From an uncultured Magnetospirillum sp. (GTDB lineage: Bacteria > Pseudomonadota > Alphaproteobacteria > Rhodospirillales > Magnetospirillaceae): 36,357 nt of DNA. Made by a program: the position numbers and the translations under genes. This document shows, one piece after another, positions 15,044 through 24,940 of the stretch. The stretch is taken from positions 1 through 36,357 of the forward strand of contig NZ_CAINTR010000163.1 in assembly GCF_903853455.1 (NCBI RefSeq), given 5' to 3'. The notes under the pieces are model-generated. The model ran no database searches and had not been told where the DNA came from. It was given only the letters and a program-made list of their open reading frames with translations. Numbering within the stretch: the first letter of the stretch is position 1; every line of letters starts with the position of its first letter.

Positions 15044-15997
15044 ATGCTGCCATCCCTGCCCACCCTGATCGTCATCGTCGCCGGCCTCGCCGCCTTCGCC
15101 TCGGTGGTGGCGCTGTCGCTGCCGCTGATGGCGCGCGACCGGTTGGCCAGCCGTCTGCGGGCGGTGGCGGCTCGTCGGCAGGAGCTGTCGGTGGCTCAGC
15201 GCGCCGCCTTGCAGGCCGGCCGCCGCAAGGCGCCGCCGCGTCGTCGTCTGGCCCTGATGCGCGCCGTGGTGGACCGCCTCAAATTGCAGGATCTGCTGGA
15301 GGCGAAGGACCTCAAGGCCAAGCTGGCCCAGGCGGGCTGGCGCTCTCAGTCGGCGCCCCTGACCTACATCTTCTCGCAGGTGGCCTTGCCGGTGGTGCTG
15401 CTGGCGGTGGGGTTGGTCTACGCCACCACCGTGTTCGCCCATCTGCCGGTGATGAACCGGGCGCTGATTCTGGTGGGAGCCATGACGGTGGGAGCCTATC
15501 TGCCCAAGATCATGCTGGCCAACGCCATCCAGAAGCGGCAATTCGCGGTGGCGCGGGCGTTTCCCGACGCGCTGGACCTGATGGTGATCTGCGTCGATGC
15601 CGGTCTGTCGGTGGAATCGTCGTTGGGCCGGGTGGTCGAGGAATTGGGCATGACCGCGCCGGAACTAGCGGAGGAGTTCGCCCTGACCTCGGCGGAGCTG
15701 GCCTTTCTCGGCGACCGCCGCCACGCCTGGGAGAACCTGGCCGAGCGCACCGGCCTGCCCCAGGTCAAATCCCTGTCCACCACCTTGCTGCAATCGGAAA
15801 AGTACGGTACGCCGGTCAGTCAGGCCCTCAAGGTGCTGGGCCAGGAAAACCGCGAAACCCGCATGTCCAACGCCGAGAAGAAGGCGGCGGCGTTGCCGGC
15901 CAAGCTGACGGTGCCGATGATCGTGTTCTTCCTGCCGGTGCTGTTCATGGTGATCGCCGGTCCGGCCGCCATCCAGGTGTCGGGAATCATGAAATAA
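15044..15997 (+). CDS. tadC: Inner-membrane platform protein TadC
   Basis: The 317-residue protein is related to TadB: an N-terminal membrane helix, central helices (VALPVVLLAVGLVYATTVFAH and the next), a GspF-type domain (FPDALDLMVICVDAGLSVESSL, VSQALKVLGQENRETRMSNAEKKAAALPAK split over residues 259-287) and a C-terminal helix. GGGGAG at 15029-15034 precedes ATG 15044. It is the last Tad gene here. No TadD, TadE, TadF or TadG follows, and no clear terminator was found before the efflux operon, only a GC-rich 86-bp gap. Confidence 0.93.
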   Translation: MLPSLPTLIVIVAGLAAFASVVALSLPLMARDRLASRLRAVAARRQELSVAQRAALQAGRRKAPPRRRLALMRAVVDRLKLQDLLEAKDLKAKLAQAGWRSQSAPLTYIFSQVALPVVLLAVGLVYATTVFAHLPVMNRALILVGAMTVGAYLPKIMLANAIQKRQFAVARAFPDALDLMVICVDAGLSVESSLGRVVEELGMTAPELAEEFALTSAELAFLGDRRHAWENLAERTGLPQVKSLSTTLLQSEKYGTPVSQALKVLGQENRETRMSNAEKKAAALPAKLTVPMIVFFLPVLFMVIAGPAAIQVSGIMK

Positions 15998-16083
15998 GGG
16001 CGGCACCGGTTACCCTCTGTTACAGACAGGGCCGGCCGCTTTGCGCATAATCCCCCGGCAACACCGTATGGAGGAGTCGAGGC

Positions 16084-17307
16084 GTGGGATTCGTGGACCT
16101 GAAGCATCTGCTCAACCGGCGTCGGGTCGGGATCGCGGCCGGCGTGATCGTCGCGGCGGTCGCAGCCTTCGTCCTGTGGCCGGCGGGGCAAGCCTCCAAG
16201 CCCGCCGGGCGGCCCGGTGGGGCGGACAGCCGGCCGGTTCCGGTGGTGACGGCGCAGGTGGGGCGCAAGGACATTCCCATCTATCTCGACGCGCTGGGTA
16301 CGGTCCAGGCTTACAACACGGTGACGGTGCGCTCGCGGGTCGATGGCGAACTGGTCGAGGTGTTGTTCAAGGAGGGCCAGGACGTGCGGGCCGGCGAGGT
16401 GCTGGCCCAGATCGACCCCCGCACCTATCGCGCCCAGTTCGAGCAGGCGGTGGCGACCCGCGACAAGGACGCGGCGCAGTTGGACGCCGCCAAGCGCGAT
16501 CTGGCCCGCTACGTCTCGCTGGGCGACCGCGTCACCGGCCAGAGCGTCGACACCCAACGCGCCCTGGTACGCCAGTTGGAGGCGACGGTGCGGGCCGACG
16601 ACGCCGCCATCAGCAATGCCCGCACCATGCTGAGCTATACCGTCATCTCCTCGCCCATCGAAGGCCGGACCGGCATGCGGCTGGTGGATCGCGGCAACAT
16701 CGTCCACGCTTCCGACGCCACCGGCCTGGTGACGGTGACCCAGATCCAGCCTATCGCGGTGATCTTCACCCTGCCGCAGCAGACCTTGCCCGCCATCAGT
16801 GACCGCCTGCGCCAGGACGGCAAGCTGGCGGTGCTGGCCACCCGGCCGGAGACCGGCGCCCAGATCGACAACGGCGAGTTGGAACTGGTGGACAATCAGA
16901 TCGACCAGACCACCGGCACCATCAAGCTCAAGGCGGTGATGCCCAATGGCGAGCGCCGGTTGTGGCCGGGCGGATTCGTCAATGTGCGTCTGCTGCTGTC
17001 CGTCCGTCAGGATGGTCTGGTGATTCCGGCCCAGGCGGTGCAGCGCGGCCCCAAGGGGACCTATGTGTTCCTGGTCAAGCCCGACCGTACCGTCGAGATG
17101 CGCGCGGTCAAGGTCGCCACCATCGAGGCCAATCAGGCCCTGCTGGACGACGGTCTGGCGGAGGGCGAGACCGTGGTCACCGACGGTGTCGCCAAGCTGG
17201 CCGACGGCAGCCGCATTTCCACCGCCGAGGACCGGGGGAGCGATGCTGCCGGCGGCGGCGGTAAGAAAGGGGACGGCAAGAGGGGCCAGGGCAAGGATCG
17301 GCCATGA
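16084..17307 (+). CDS. RND efflux periplasmic adaptor, MdtA-like
   Basis: The 407-residue protein has one N-terminal membrane/signal helix (VGIAAGVIVAAVAAFVLWP), a barrel-sandwich lipoyl-like region (YLDALGTVQAYNTVTVRSRVDG in two halves near residues 66-87), a helical hairpin and a beta-barrel domain. The YTVISSPIEGRTGMRLVDRG block is typical of MdtA/AcrA. It bridges the RND pump and the outer-membrane channel. Start GTG 16084 has GGAGG nine bases before it. A CATAAT at 16046-16051 could be a -10, without a well-spaced -35. It overlaps the next gene by four bases (ATGA). The C-terminal tail is Gly/Lys-rich and probably disordered. Confidence 0.92.
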   Translation: MGFVDLKHLLNRRRVGIAAGVIVAAVAAFVLWPAGQASKPAGRPGGADSRPVPVVTAQVGRKDIPIYLDALGTVQAYNTVTVRSRVDGELVEVLFKEGQDVRAGEVLAQIDPRTYRAQFEQAVATRDKDAAQLDAAKRDLARYVSLGDRVTGQSVDTQRALVRQLEATVRADDAAISNARTMLSYTVISSPIEGRTGMRLVDRGNIVHASDATGLVTVTQIQPIAVIFTLPQQTLPAISDRLRQDGKLAVLATRPETGAQIDNGELELVDNQIDQTTGTIKLKAVMPNGERRLWPGGFVNVRLLLSVRQDGLVIPAQAVQRGPKGTYVFLVKPDRTVEMRAVKVATIEANQALLDDGLAEGETVVTDGVAKLADGSRISTAEDRGSDAAGGGGKKGDGKRGQGKDRP

Positions 17308-20300
17308 ACGTTTCGGCGCCCTTCATCCGCCGTCCGGTCGCCACTTGGCTGCTGTCTTTCGCGGTGGTGCTGACCGGGTTGTTGGGCTACCGGCTGCTGC
17401 CGGTGTCGGCGCTGCCCCAGGTGGACTTTCCCACCATCCAGGTCACCACCCAGCTGCCCGGCGCCAGCGCCGACACCATGGCCTCGCTGATCACCACGCC
17501 GCTGGAGCGTCAGTTCGGCCTGATCCCCGGCATGGCGGTGATGACCTCGACCTCGTCGCAGGGCACCAGCGCCATCACCCTGCAATTCGACCTGACCAAG
17601 AACATCGACGTGGCCTCCGAGGATGTGCAGGCCGCCATCGACGCCGCGCGCGGCGTGCTGCCGGTCAACCTGCCCTATCCGCCGGTCTACTCCAAGGTCA
17701 ACCCGGCCGACCCGCCGATCCTGACCCTGGCCCTGACCTCGGATTCCCTGCCCATCACCAAGGTCAACGACGTCGCCGACACCTTGCTGGCGCAGAAGCT
17801 CAGCCAGATCAGCGGCGTCGGCCGTGTCCTGGTGGAAGGTGGCCAGCGCCCGGCGGTTCGGGTGCAGATCGATCCCTCGCGGCTGGCGGCCTACGGATTG
17901 TCGCTGGAGGATGTGCGCTCGGCCCTGTCCAAGACCAATGTGGACATGCCCAAGGGCAGCTTCGACGGCGTCAGCCAGGCGCTGACCCTCGGCGCCAACG
18001 ACCAGATCGCCAACGCCCAGGCCTATCCGTCCCAGGTGATCGCCTGGAAGAACGGCGCGCCGGTGCGCGTCGCCGACGTGGGCCAGGTGGTGGAGGGGGT
18101 GGAGAACGCCCGCGTCGCCGGCTGGTACGACGGCAAGCCGGCGGTGATCATCAACGTCCAGCGTCAGCCCGGCGCCAACATCGTCGCCACGGTGGACCGC
18201 ATCCAGGCCAAGCTGCCCGAGTTGCGGCGCGCCGTTCCGGTGGGCATCACCCTGTCGGTGCTGGCCGACCGCACCGAGACCATCCGCGCCTCGGTGGAGG
18301 ACGTTGAGTTCACCCTGGTGCTGACGGTGGTGCTGGTGATCGGCGTCATCTGGGTGTTCCTGCGCAGCCCGCGCGCCACCCTGATCCCGGCCATCGCCCT
18401 GCCGCTGTCGCTGGTCGGCACCTTCGGGATCATGGCGCTGGCGGGATTTTCCCTCGACAACCTGTCGCTGATGGCCTTGACCATTTCGGCCGGTTTCGTG
18501 GTCGATGACGCCATCGTCATGATCGAGAACATCGTGCGCTACATCGAACGTGGGATGAAGCCGTTCGAAGCCGCCCTGGCCGGCTCCAAGGAGATCGGCT
18601 TCACCATCGTGTCGCTGACCGTGTCGCTGGTGGCGGTGTTCATCCCGCTGCTGTTCATGACCGGCATCGTCGGCCGGCTGTTCCGCGAATTCGCCCTGAC
18701 GCTCACGGTGGCGGTGGTGGTGTCGGCGGTGGTGTCGCTGACCCTGACGCCGATGATGTGCGGCCATCTCCTCAAGGGCGGCCATGAGGAGGCCAAGTCC
18801 GGCCGCCTGTTCAACGCGCTGCGCGATCATTACGGCCGTTCGCTGGAATGGGTGCTGCGGCACCAGACCGCGACCCTGTGGGTGGCGGTGGCGACCCTGG
18901 TGGCCACCATCGGCCTCTACGTGTTCATGCCCAAGGGCTTCCTGCCCAGTCAGGACACCGGCCTGATCGTCGCCACCACCGACGCTCCGGCCGAGATCTC
19001 GTTCCGCGCCATGGTCGATCTGCAGCGCCGGGTCGCCGACGCGGTCCGCCAGGACCCTGACGTGACGGCGGTGGCGTCGTTCCTTGGCGCCGGCACCGTC
19101 AATGCCACCACCAATACCGGCCATATGAGCATCGTGCTGAAGCCGCGCAAGCAGCGGTCCGCCTCCGCCGACCAGATCGTCGCCCGGCTGGCGGAAAAGG
19201 TGGCGCCGGTGGCGGGGATCGACGTCCATATGCTGGCGGCGCAGGACATCCAGATCAGTCCTCGCACCAGCCGGACCCAATACCAGTACAACCTGACCGA
19301 CATCGACGCCATCGAACTGGGCCAGTGGGCGCCACGGGTGCTGGAGCGCCTCAAGGGCCTCGCCCTGCTCACCGACGTGGCCGCCGATTCCCAGGAGGGC
19401 GGCCTCCAGGTCGATATCGCCATCGACCGCGACAAGGCGGCGCGGCTGGGCATCCTGCCCCAGGCCATCGACGACACCCTCTATGATGCCTTCGGTCAGC
19501 GCCAGGTCTCGACCATCTATTCCCAGGTCAACCAGTATCACGTCATCCTGGAAGTGACGCCCGAGTACCAGTTGGGGCCGGAGACGCTGTCGGCCATCTA
19601 TGTGCGCTCGTCGACCAACGCGCTGGTGCCGCTGGGGGCGTTCGCCCGGGTGACGCGCTCGGTGACGCCGCTGCTGGTCACCCATCAGGGCCAGTTTCCC
19701 TCGGTCACCCTGAGTTTCAATCTGGCGCCGGGCGAATCGCTGGGTCGGGCCACCGAGGCCATTGATCAGGTCCAGCGCGACATGGCGCTGCCCGACACCA
19801 TCACCGGCGACTTTTCCGGCGACGCCGCCGAGTTCCGCTCGTCGTTGCAGAACGAACCCTGGCTGATCCTCGCCGCCATGGTGGTGATCTACATCGTGCT
19901 GGGCGTGCTGTACGAAAGCACCATCCATCCGGTGACCATCCTGTCCACCCTGCCGTCGGCCGGCGTCGGCGCCCTGCTGGCCCTGATGGTGACCGGTCAG
20001 GACCTGTCGCTGGTGGCGCTGATCGGCATCGTGCTGTTGATGGGCATCGTCAAGAAGAACGCCATCATGATGATCGACTTCGCCCTGGAGGCCGAGCGGA
20101 GCCAGGGCAAACCGCCGTACGAAGCCATCTTCCAGGCCAGCCTGCTGCGCTTCCGTCCGATCATGATGACGACCATGGCGGCGTTGCTGGGGGCCATACC
20201 GCTGGCCTTCGACAGCGGCACCGGCGCCGAGCTGCGCCGGCCGCTGGGCATCGCCATCGTCGGCGGCCTGCTGCTCAGCCAGCTGATCACGCTGTACACC

Positions 20301-20411
20301 ACGCCGGTGATCTATCTGGCGCTGGAGCGGGTACGGATGCGCCTCGGCGGCTCCCGGCCGATGCCCGAGACCGCCGTTTCCGAAACGCCCGTCCCCGAGA
20401 CGGCGGAGTAG
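17304..20411 (+). CDS. RND multidrug efflux transporter, MdtB-like
   Basis: The 1035-residue protein is a full-length HAE1-type RND pump with twelve predicted membrane helices in two halves. It starts at an N-terminal FIRRPVATWLLS helix and contains the intramembrane GFVVDDAIVMIENI motif with the proton-relay Asp pair at residues 401-402. The second half carries LLMGIVKKNAIMMIDFALE and ITLYTTPVIYLALERV. Two tandem RND genes after one adaptor match the MdtABC arrangement, in which MdtB and MdtC form a heterotrimer, rather than AcrAB. The substrate cannot be read from sequence; MdtABC exports bile salts, novobiocin and similar compounds. No BaeSR-type two-component genes are nearby. Confidence 0.94.
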   Translation: MNVSAPFIRRPVATWLLSFAVVLTGLLGYRLLPVSALPQVDFPTIQVTTQLPGASADTMASLITTPLERQFGLIPGMAVMTSTSSQGTSAITLQFDLTKNIDVASEDVQAAIDAARGVLPVNLPYPPVYSKVNPADPPILTLALTSDSLPITKVNDVADTLLAQKLSQISGVGRVLVEGGQRPAVRVQIDPSRLAAYGLSLEDVRSALSKTNVDMPKGSFDGVSQALTLGANDQIANAQAYPSQVIAWKNGAPVRVADVGQVVEGVENARVAGWYDGKPAVIINVQRQPGANIVATVDRIQAKLPELRRAVPVGITLSVLADRTETIRASVEDVEFTLVLTVVLVIGVIWVFLRSPRATLIPAIALPLSLVGTFGIMALAGFSLDNLSLMALTISAGFVVDDAIVMIENIVRYIERGMKPFEAALAGSKEIGFTIVSLTVSLVAVFIPLLFMTGIVGRLFREFALTLTVAVVVSAVVSLTLTPMMCGHLLKGGHEEAKSGRLFNALRDHYGRSLEWVLRHQTATLWVAVATLVATIGLYVFMPKGFLPSQDTGLIVATTDAPAEISFRAMVDLQRRVADAVRQDPDVTAVASFLGAGTVNATTNTGHMSIVLKPRKQRSASADQIVARLAEKVAPVAGIDVHMLAAQDIQISPRTSRTQYQYNLTDIDAIELGQWAPRVLERLKGLALLTDVAADSQEGGLQVDIAIDRDKAARLGILPQAIDDTLYDAFGQRQVSTIYSQVNQYHVILEVTPEYQLGPETLSAIYVRSSTNALVPLGAFARVTRSVTPLLVTHQGQFPSVTLSFNLAPGESLGRATEAIDQVQRDMALPDTITGDFSGDAAEFRSSLQNEPWLILAAMVVIYIVLGVLYESTIHPVTILSTLPSAGVGALLALMVTGQDLSLVALIGIVLLMGIVKKNAIMMIDFALEAERSQGKPPYEAIFQASLLRFRPIMMTTMAALLGAIPLAFDSGTGAELRRPLGIAIVGGLLLSQLITLYTTPVIYLALERVRMRLGGSRPMPETAVSETPVPETAE

Positions 20412-20417
20412 GAGGCG

Positions 20418-23400
20418 ATGGCAGGCGGCGGCTTCTCGGCCATCTTCATCAAGCGCCCGATCGGCACCATGCTGCTGGCGCTGGGGTTGTTCATGACCGG
20501 GGTGGTCGCCTTCGGGCAATTGCCGGTGGCGCCGTTGCCCAAGGTGGACTTTCCCACCATTTCCATCTCCGCCCGGCTGCCCGGCGCCGATCCCGCCACC
20601 ATGGCCGCCACGGTGGCGGCGCCGTTGGAGCGGCGGTTGGGCGAGATTCCCGGGGTGACCGAGCTGACCTCCACCAGCACTCAGGGCGCCACCTCGATCA
20701 CGGCGCAGTTCGAACTCGACCGCGACATCAACGGTGCCGCCCACGACGTTCAGGCGGCGATCAACGCCGCCGGCGCCGAACTGGCCATCGACCTGCCGGC
20801 GCCGCCCACCTACCGCAAGGTCAACCCGGCGGAATCGCCCATCCTGATCCTGGCGGTGACCTCGGATTCGCTGCCGTCCTCCAAGGTCTACGACGCTTCC
20901 GACGCCATCCTGGCCCAGCGGATCTCCCAGGTGGAGGGGGTCGCCCAGGTTTCCCTCAGCGGAGCCGAGAAGCCGGCGGTGCGCGTCCGCGTCAATCCCA
21001 GCGCCCTGGCCGCCATGGGGCTGGGGCTGGAGGATGTGCGGACCAGTCTGGCCCAGGCCAATGTGGACGTGCCCAAGGGCAGCTTCGACGGCGAGCACGA
21101 GGCCTTGTCCATCGCCGCCAACGACCAGCTCTACGTCGCCTCCGACTACGCGCCTTTGGTGGTGCGGGCGGCCAACGGCGCCATCGTGCGCCTGTCGGCC
21201 ATCGCTTCGGTGATCGATTCGGTGGAGAACGTCCGGTTGGGCGGCTGGTTCAACCGCGACAAGGCGGTGCTGGTGATCATCAGCAAACAGCCCGGCGCCA
21301 ACGTGGTCGAGACGGTGGATCGTATCAAGGCGGTGCTGCCGCAGTTGCGCAGTTGGATGCCGCCCGGCGCCAAGGTGACGGTGATGACCGACCGCACCGG
21401 CAACATCCGCGGCAACCTGGACGACGTGGAGACCACGCTGTTGATCTCCGTCGGCCTGGTGATCCTGGTGGTCTACCTGTCGCTGGGGCGGATGACGCCG
21501 ACGGTGGCGGCCTCCATCACCGTGCCGCTGTCGCTGGCCGCCACCTTCGCGGTGATGTGGCTGTTGGACTACAGCCTCAACAACATCTCGCTGATGGCCA
21601 TCATCATCTCGGTCGGCTTCGTGGTCGATGACGCCATCGTCATGATCGAGAACATCGCCCGGCACATGGAGAACGGCGAGGCGCCGCTGGAGGCGGCGCT
21701 CAAGGGCGCCCACGAGATCGTCTTCACCGTCATCTCCATCACCCTGTCGCTGGTGGCGGTGTTCATTCCGCTGCTGTTCATGGGCGGCATCATCGGCCGG
21801 CTGTTCCGCGAATTCGCTGTGACCCTGTCGGTGGCCATCGTCGCCTCGGCGCTGGTGTCGCTGACGGTGACGCCGACGGTGTTCGGCCATCTGATGATGC
21901 GGGCGAGGGAGCGGCCGCCATCACGGGTCGCCCGCATGGGCGAGGCGGGAATGGCCTGGATGGAGCGGACCTACGAATCCGGTCTGGGCTGGGTGCTGCG
22001 GCATCACTGGCTGATGCTGGGGGTGATGTTCGGCACGGTGGTCTTGACCGTCTACCTCTACAGCGTGGTACCCAAGGGGTTCTTTCCGCCCCAGGACACC
22101 GGCATGATCATGGGATCGGTGGAGGGCCGGATCGACATCTCGTTCCGCTCCATCTCCGAGCGCCAGCAGAAGGTGGCCGAGGTGGCGCTGACCGATCCGG
22201 CGGTGGATGCGGTCGGCTCGTTCGTCGGCAGCGGCGGTCCTGGCGGCAGCAGCAACGCCGGGCGTATGTTCATCAGCCTGAAGCCGCTGGGGGAACGCAA
22301 GGCCAGCGCCCAGGACGTCATCAACCGGCTGCGGCCCAAGCTGGCCCAGGTGGAGGGCGTCGCGGTCTACATGCAGCCCGGCCAGGACATCCGTATCGGC
22401 GGCCGCATGGGCAAGGCCCAGTTCCAGTTCGTGCTGTGGGACGAGTCGTTGGACGAACTGCGTGAATGGACGCCGAAGCTGATCGAGCGCCTCAAGCAGG
22501 AGCCCGGCCTGGCCGACGTGTCCAGCGACCAGGACGCCGCCACTCCCCAGGCCCAGGTGGTGGTGGACCGCGACGCCGCCGCCCGGCTGGGGGTAAACAT
22601 GTCCGACGTGGACCAAGTGCTCCAGGACGCCTTCGCCCAGCGTCAGGTCTCCACCATCTACACCCAGCGCAACCAGTACAAGGTGGTCCTCGAGGTCGAG
22701 CCCCGCTTCCAGGAGGACCCCTCCTCGCTGCATCTGCTGTGGGTCAAGGCCGCCAACGGCCGTCAGGTACCGCTGGATTCCCTGGCCCGCTTCGAGCCGA
22801 CCACCGCGCCGGTGTCGGTGTCGCATCAGGGGCAGTTCCCGGCCTCGACCCTCAGCTTCAACCTGACGCCGGGAACGCCGCTGGGCGAGGCGGCGATCCG
22901 GTTGCAGAACGCGGCCAGCAGCATCGGCATGCCCGCCGGCATCCATATGGAATTCGCCGGCAGCGCCAAGGTGTTCGCCGCCTCGGTGGCCGACCAGCCG
23001 ATCCTGATCGGCGCCGCCCTGCTGGCCATCTACATCGTGCTGGGGGTGCTGTACGAAAGCACCGTGCATCCGCTGACCATCATCTCGACCCTGCCCTCGG
23101 CCGGCATCGGGGCCTTGCTGGCGCTGATGGCCACCGGCACCGAGCTGACCCTGATCAGCGTCATCGGCGTCTTCCTGCTGATGGGGATCGTCAAGAAGAA
23201 CGGTATCTTGATGGTGGATTTCGCCATCGAGGCGGAGAGGCGAGGGGCGTCGCCGCGCGAGGCCATCCTCGACGCCTGCCGTACCCGCTTCCGCCCCATC
23301 ACCATGACCACCTTCACCGCCTTGCTGGGGGCGGTGCCGTTGGCCATGGCCAGCGGTCCCGGCGGGGCGCTGCGCCAGCCGCTGGGCATCGCCATCGTCG

Positions 23401-23522
23401 GTGGGTTGCTGCTGTCGCAGATGTTGACCCTGTACACCACGCCCGTGGTCTATCTGGAGTTCGCCCGATTGTCCCGATGGTGGAAGACGCGCCGCGAACG
23501 GCCGGTGGAGGTAAAGTCTTGA
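20418..23522 (+). CDS. RND multidrug efflux transporter, MdtC-like
   Basis: The 1034-residue RND pump is clearly paralogous to the preceding gene, sharing FIKRPIGTMLLALGL at the N terminus, GFVVDDAIVMIENIARHMENG with Asp404-Asp405, and LLMGIVKKNGILMVDFAIEAE. The proton-relay Asp pair is intact in both, so neither subunit is visibly a dead partner. AGGAGG ends only two bases before ATG 20418, unusually close. Six bases separate it from the upstream stop. Its TGA overlaps the ATG of the outer-membrane factor. Confidence 0.94.
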   Translation: MAGGGFSAIFIKRPIGTMLLALGLFMTGVVAFGQLPVAPLPKVDFPTISISARLPGADPATMAATVAAPLERRLGEIPGVTELTSTSTQGATSITAQFELDRDINGAAHDVQAAINAAGAELAIDLPAPPTYRKVNPAESPILILAVTSDSLPSSKVYDASDAILAQRISQVEGVAQVSLSGAEKPAVRVRVNPSALAAMGLGLEDVRTSLAQANVDVPKGSFDGEHEALSIAANDQLYVASDYAPLVVRAANGAIVRLSAIASVIDSVENVRLGGWFNRDKAVLVIISKQPGANVVETVDRIKAVLPQLRSWMPPGAKVTVMTDRTGNIRGNLDDVETTLLISVGLVILVVYLSLGRMTPTVAASITVPLSLAATFAVMWLLDYSLNNISLMAIIISVGFVVDDAIVMIENIARHMENGEAPLEAALKGAHEIVFTVISITLSLVAVFIPLLFMGGIIGRLFREFAVTLSVAIVASALVSLTVTPTVFGHLMMRARERPPSRVARMGEAGMAWMERTYESGLGWVLRHHWLMLGVMFGTVVLTVYLYSVVPKGFFPPQDTGMIMGSVEGRIDISFRSISERQQKVAEVALTDPAVDAVGSFVGSGGPGGSSNAGRMFISLKPLGERKASAQDVINRLRPKLAQVEGVAVYMQPGQDIRIGGRMGKAQFQFVLWDESLDELREWTPKLIERLKQEPGLADVSSDQDAATPQAQVVVDRDAAARLGVNMSDVDQVLQDAFAQRQVSTIYTQRNQYKVVLEVEPRFQEDPSSLHLLWVKAANGRQVPLDSLARFEPTTAPVSVSHQGQFPASTLSFNLTPGTPLGEAAIRLQNAASSIGMPAGIHMEFAGSAKVFAASVADQPILIGAALLAIYIVLGVLYESTVHPLTIISTLPSAGIGALLALMATGTELTLISVIGVFLLMGIVKKNGILMVDFAIEAERRGASPREAILDACRTRFRPITMTTFTALLGAVPLAMASGPGGALRQPLGIAIVGGLLLSQMLTLYTTPVVYLEFARLSRWWKTRRERPVEVKS

Positions 23523-24940
23523 TGAGACCCGTAATTCTTCTTGCCGCCATCCTGGCGCTGGCCGGCTGCTCGATCGGCGATCCGTTCGTCAAGCCCGACA
23601 CCAAGCCGCCGGCCGTCTGGAAGAACGCCGCGCCGCCGACCGTGCGGGCGCAATGGCCATCGGCCGACTGGTGGCGGCGCTTCGGCTCGGCCCGGCTGGA
23701 CGACCTGATGCGCCAGGGGCAGCAGAGCAATTTCGACCTGGCCATCGCCGTGGCCAAGGTGCGTCAGGCCGACGCCCAGGTGGCGATCATGGGCGCGCCG
23801 CTGCTGCCCTCGCTGTCGGGCAGCGGCGGTTCCAACGGTGCGCGCGCATCCACGGCAGCGTCGCTGTCGTCGTCGTCGTCGTCTTCCAACGGCCCGGGGC
23901 CCAAGCCCAGATACACCGCCTCGACCAATACCCTGCTGAACGCCAGCTACGAGATCGATTTCTGGGGCAAGAACGCCGCCGGCCTGGAATCAGCCGAGGC
24001 GGCGGCCCAGGCCAGCCGTTTCGACCAGCAGACGGTTATGCTGACCGTTCAGTCTAGTATCGCCACCACCTATTTCGACATCCTGGGACTCCAGGAACGG
24101 CTGCGGGTGGCGCGGGAAAGCGTCGCCAACGCCGAGAGCGTGCTCAGCGTCTTCACCGACCGCATGGCCGCCGGCACCGCCACTTCGCTGGATGTGGCGC
24201 AGCAGGAAAGCGTCGTCGCCAACCAGCGCGCCACCATCGCGCCGCTGGAACAGCAGATGCGCCAGGACTTCAACGCCCTGGCTATCCTGACCGGTCGGTT
24301 ACCCGAGGATCTGGCCCTGGTGCCCGAGAGCCTAGCGGGGCTGGCCATTCCGGCGGTGGCGCCGGGGCTGCCGTCGGAACTGCTGAACCGCCGCCCCGAC
24401 GTGCAGTCGGCCGAGGCCAATCTGCGCGCCGCCAATGCTGACATCACCGTGGCGCGTGCCGCCTGGTTCCCGTCCATTAGCCTGACCGGTCAGGGAGGCT
24501 TCCAAAGCGTCGACCTCGCCAAGATGATGACCCATGCCAGCCTGCTGTGGTCGGTGGCGTCGTCGGTGACCCAGCCCATTTTCGACGGCGGCAAGATCTC
24601 CGGGACCATCGAGCAGAAGCGCGGCCGCTGGGACGAGTTGTCCCAGACCTACCGCAAGGCGGTGGCCTCGGCTTTCTCCGATGTGGAGAACGCCCTGATC
24701 GCGGTGGAGAAGACCTCGGAGGAGGTGGAGGCGCAACGGGTGGCCGAAGCCACCGCCCGGCGGGCCTTCGAGATCGCCCAGTCGCTGATGGCCGGCGGCA
24801 CCGTCGACATCACCACCGTGCTGAACACCCAGAAGACCCTGTTCACCGTCCAGGACGCCCTGGCCCAGGCCCGGCTGCTTCAGCTTCAGGCGGTGGTCGG
24901 GCTCTACAAGGCCATGGGTGGCGGCTGGACGGGGGGGTAA
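23522..24940 (+). CDS. RND efflux outer-membrane factor lipoprotein (NodT/OprM type)
   Basis: The 472-residue precursor has a lipoprotein signal ending LALAGC (lipid Cys16). Two TolC-type repeats follow, with the family motifs LNASYEIDFWGKNAAGLESA, LTGRLPEDL, LNRRPDVQSAEANLRAANADITVARAAWFPSISL (split over residues 288-321) and TQPIFDGGKISG. It supplies the outer-membrane duct for the adaptor and RND pair. A Ser-rich linker at residues about 112-122 is encoded partly by five tandem TCG codons. It abuts the convergent DUF455 gene with no base between the two stop codons. Confidence 0.93.
   Translation: MRPVILLAAILALAGCSIGDPFVKPDTKPPAVWKNAAPPTVRAQWPSADWWRRFGSARLDDLMRQGQQSNFDLAIAVAKVRQADAQVAIMGAPLLPSLSGSGGSNGARASTAASLSSSSSSSNGPGPKPRYTASTNTLLNASYEIDFWGKNAAGLESAEAAAQASRFDQQTVMLTVQSSIATTYFDILGLQERLRVARESVANAESVLSVFTDRMAAGTATSLDVAQQESVVANQRATIAPLEQQMRQDFNALAILTGRLPEDLALVPESLAGLAIPAVAPGLPSELLNRRPDVQSAEANLRAANADITVARAAWFPSISLTGQGGFQSVDLAKMMTHASLLWSVASSVTQPIFDGGKISGTIEQKRGRWDELSQTYRKAVASAFSDVENALIAVEKTSEEVEAQRVAEATARRAFEIAQSLMAGGTVDITTVLNTQKTLFTVQDALAQARLLQLQAVVGLYKAMGGGWTGG
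23867..23881 (+). repeat. In-frame (TCG)5 trinucleotide run
   Basis: Five tandem TCG units encode Ser within the poly-Ser segment of the outer-membrane factor. Gain or loss of units would keep the reading frame and change linker length only. Confidence 0.8.

Noticed and set aside
17133-21890. A 1585-codon open frame on the minus strand across the two RND genes
   Set aside because: It is antisense to two well-supported RND genes, rich in His/Gln/Arg/Gly and without any recognisable domain. In high-GC DNA with strong codon bias such antisense frames are expected.
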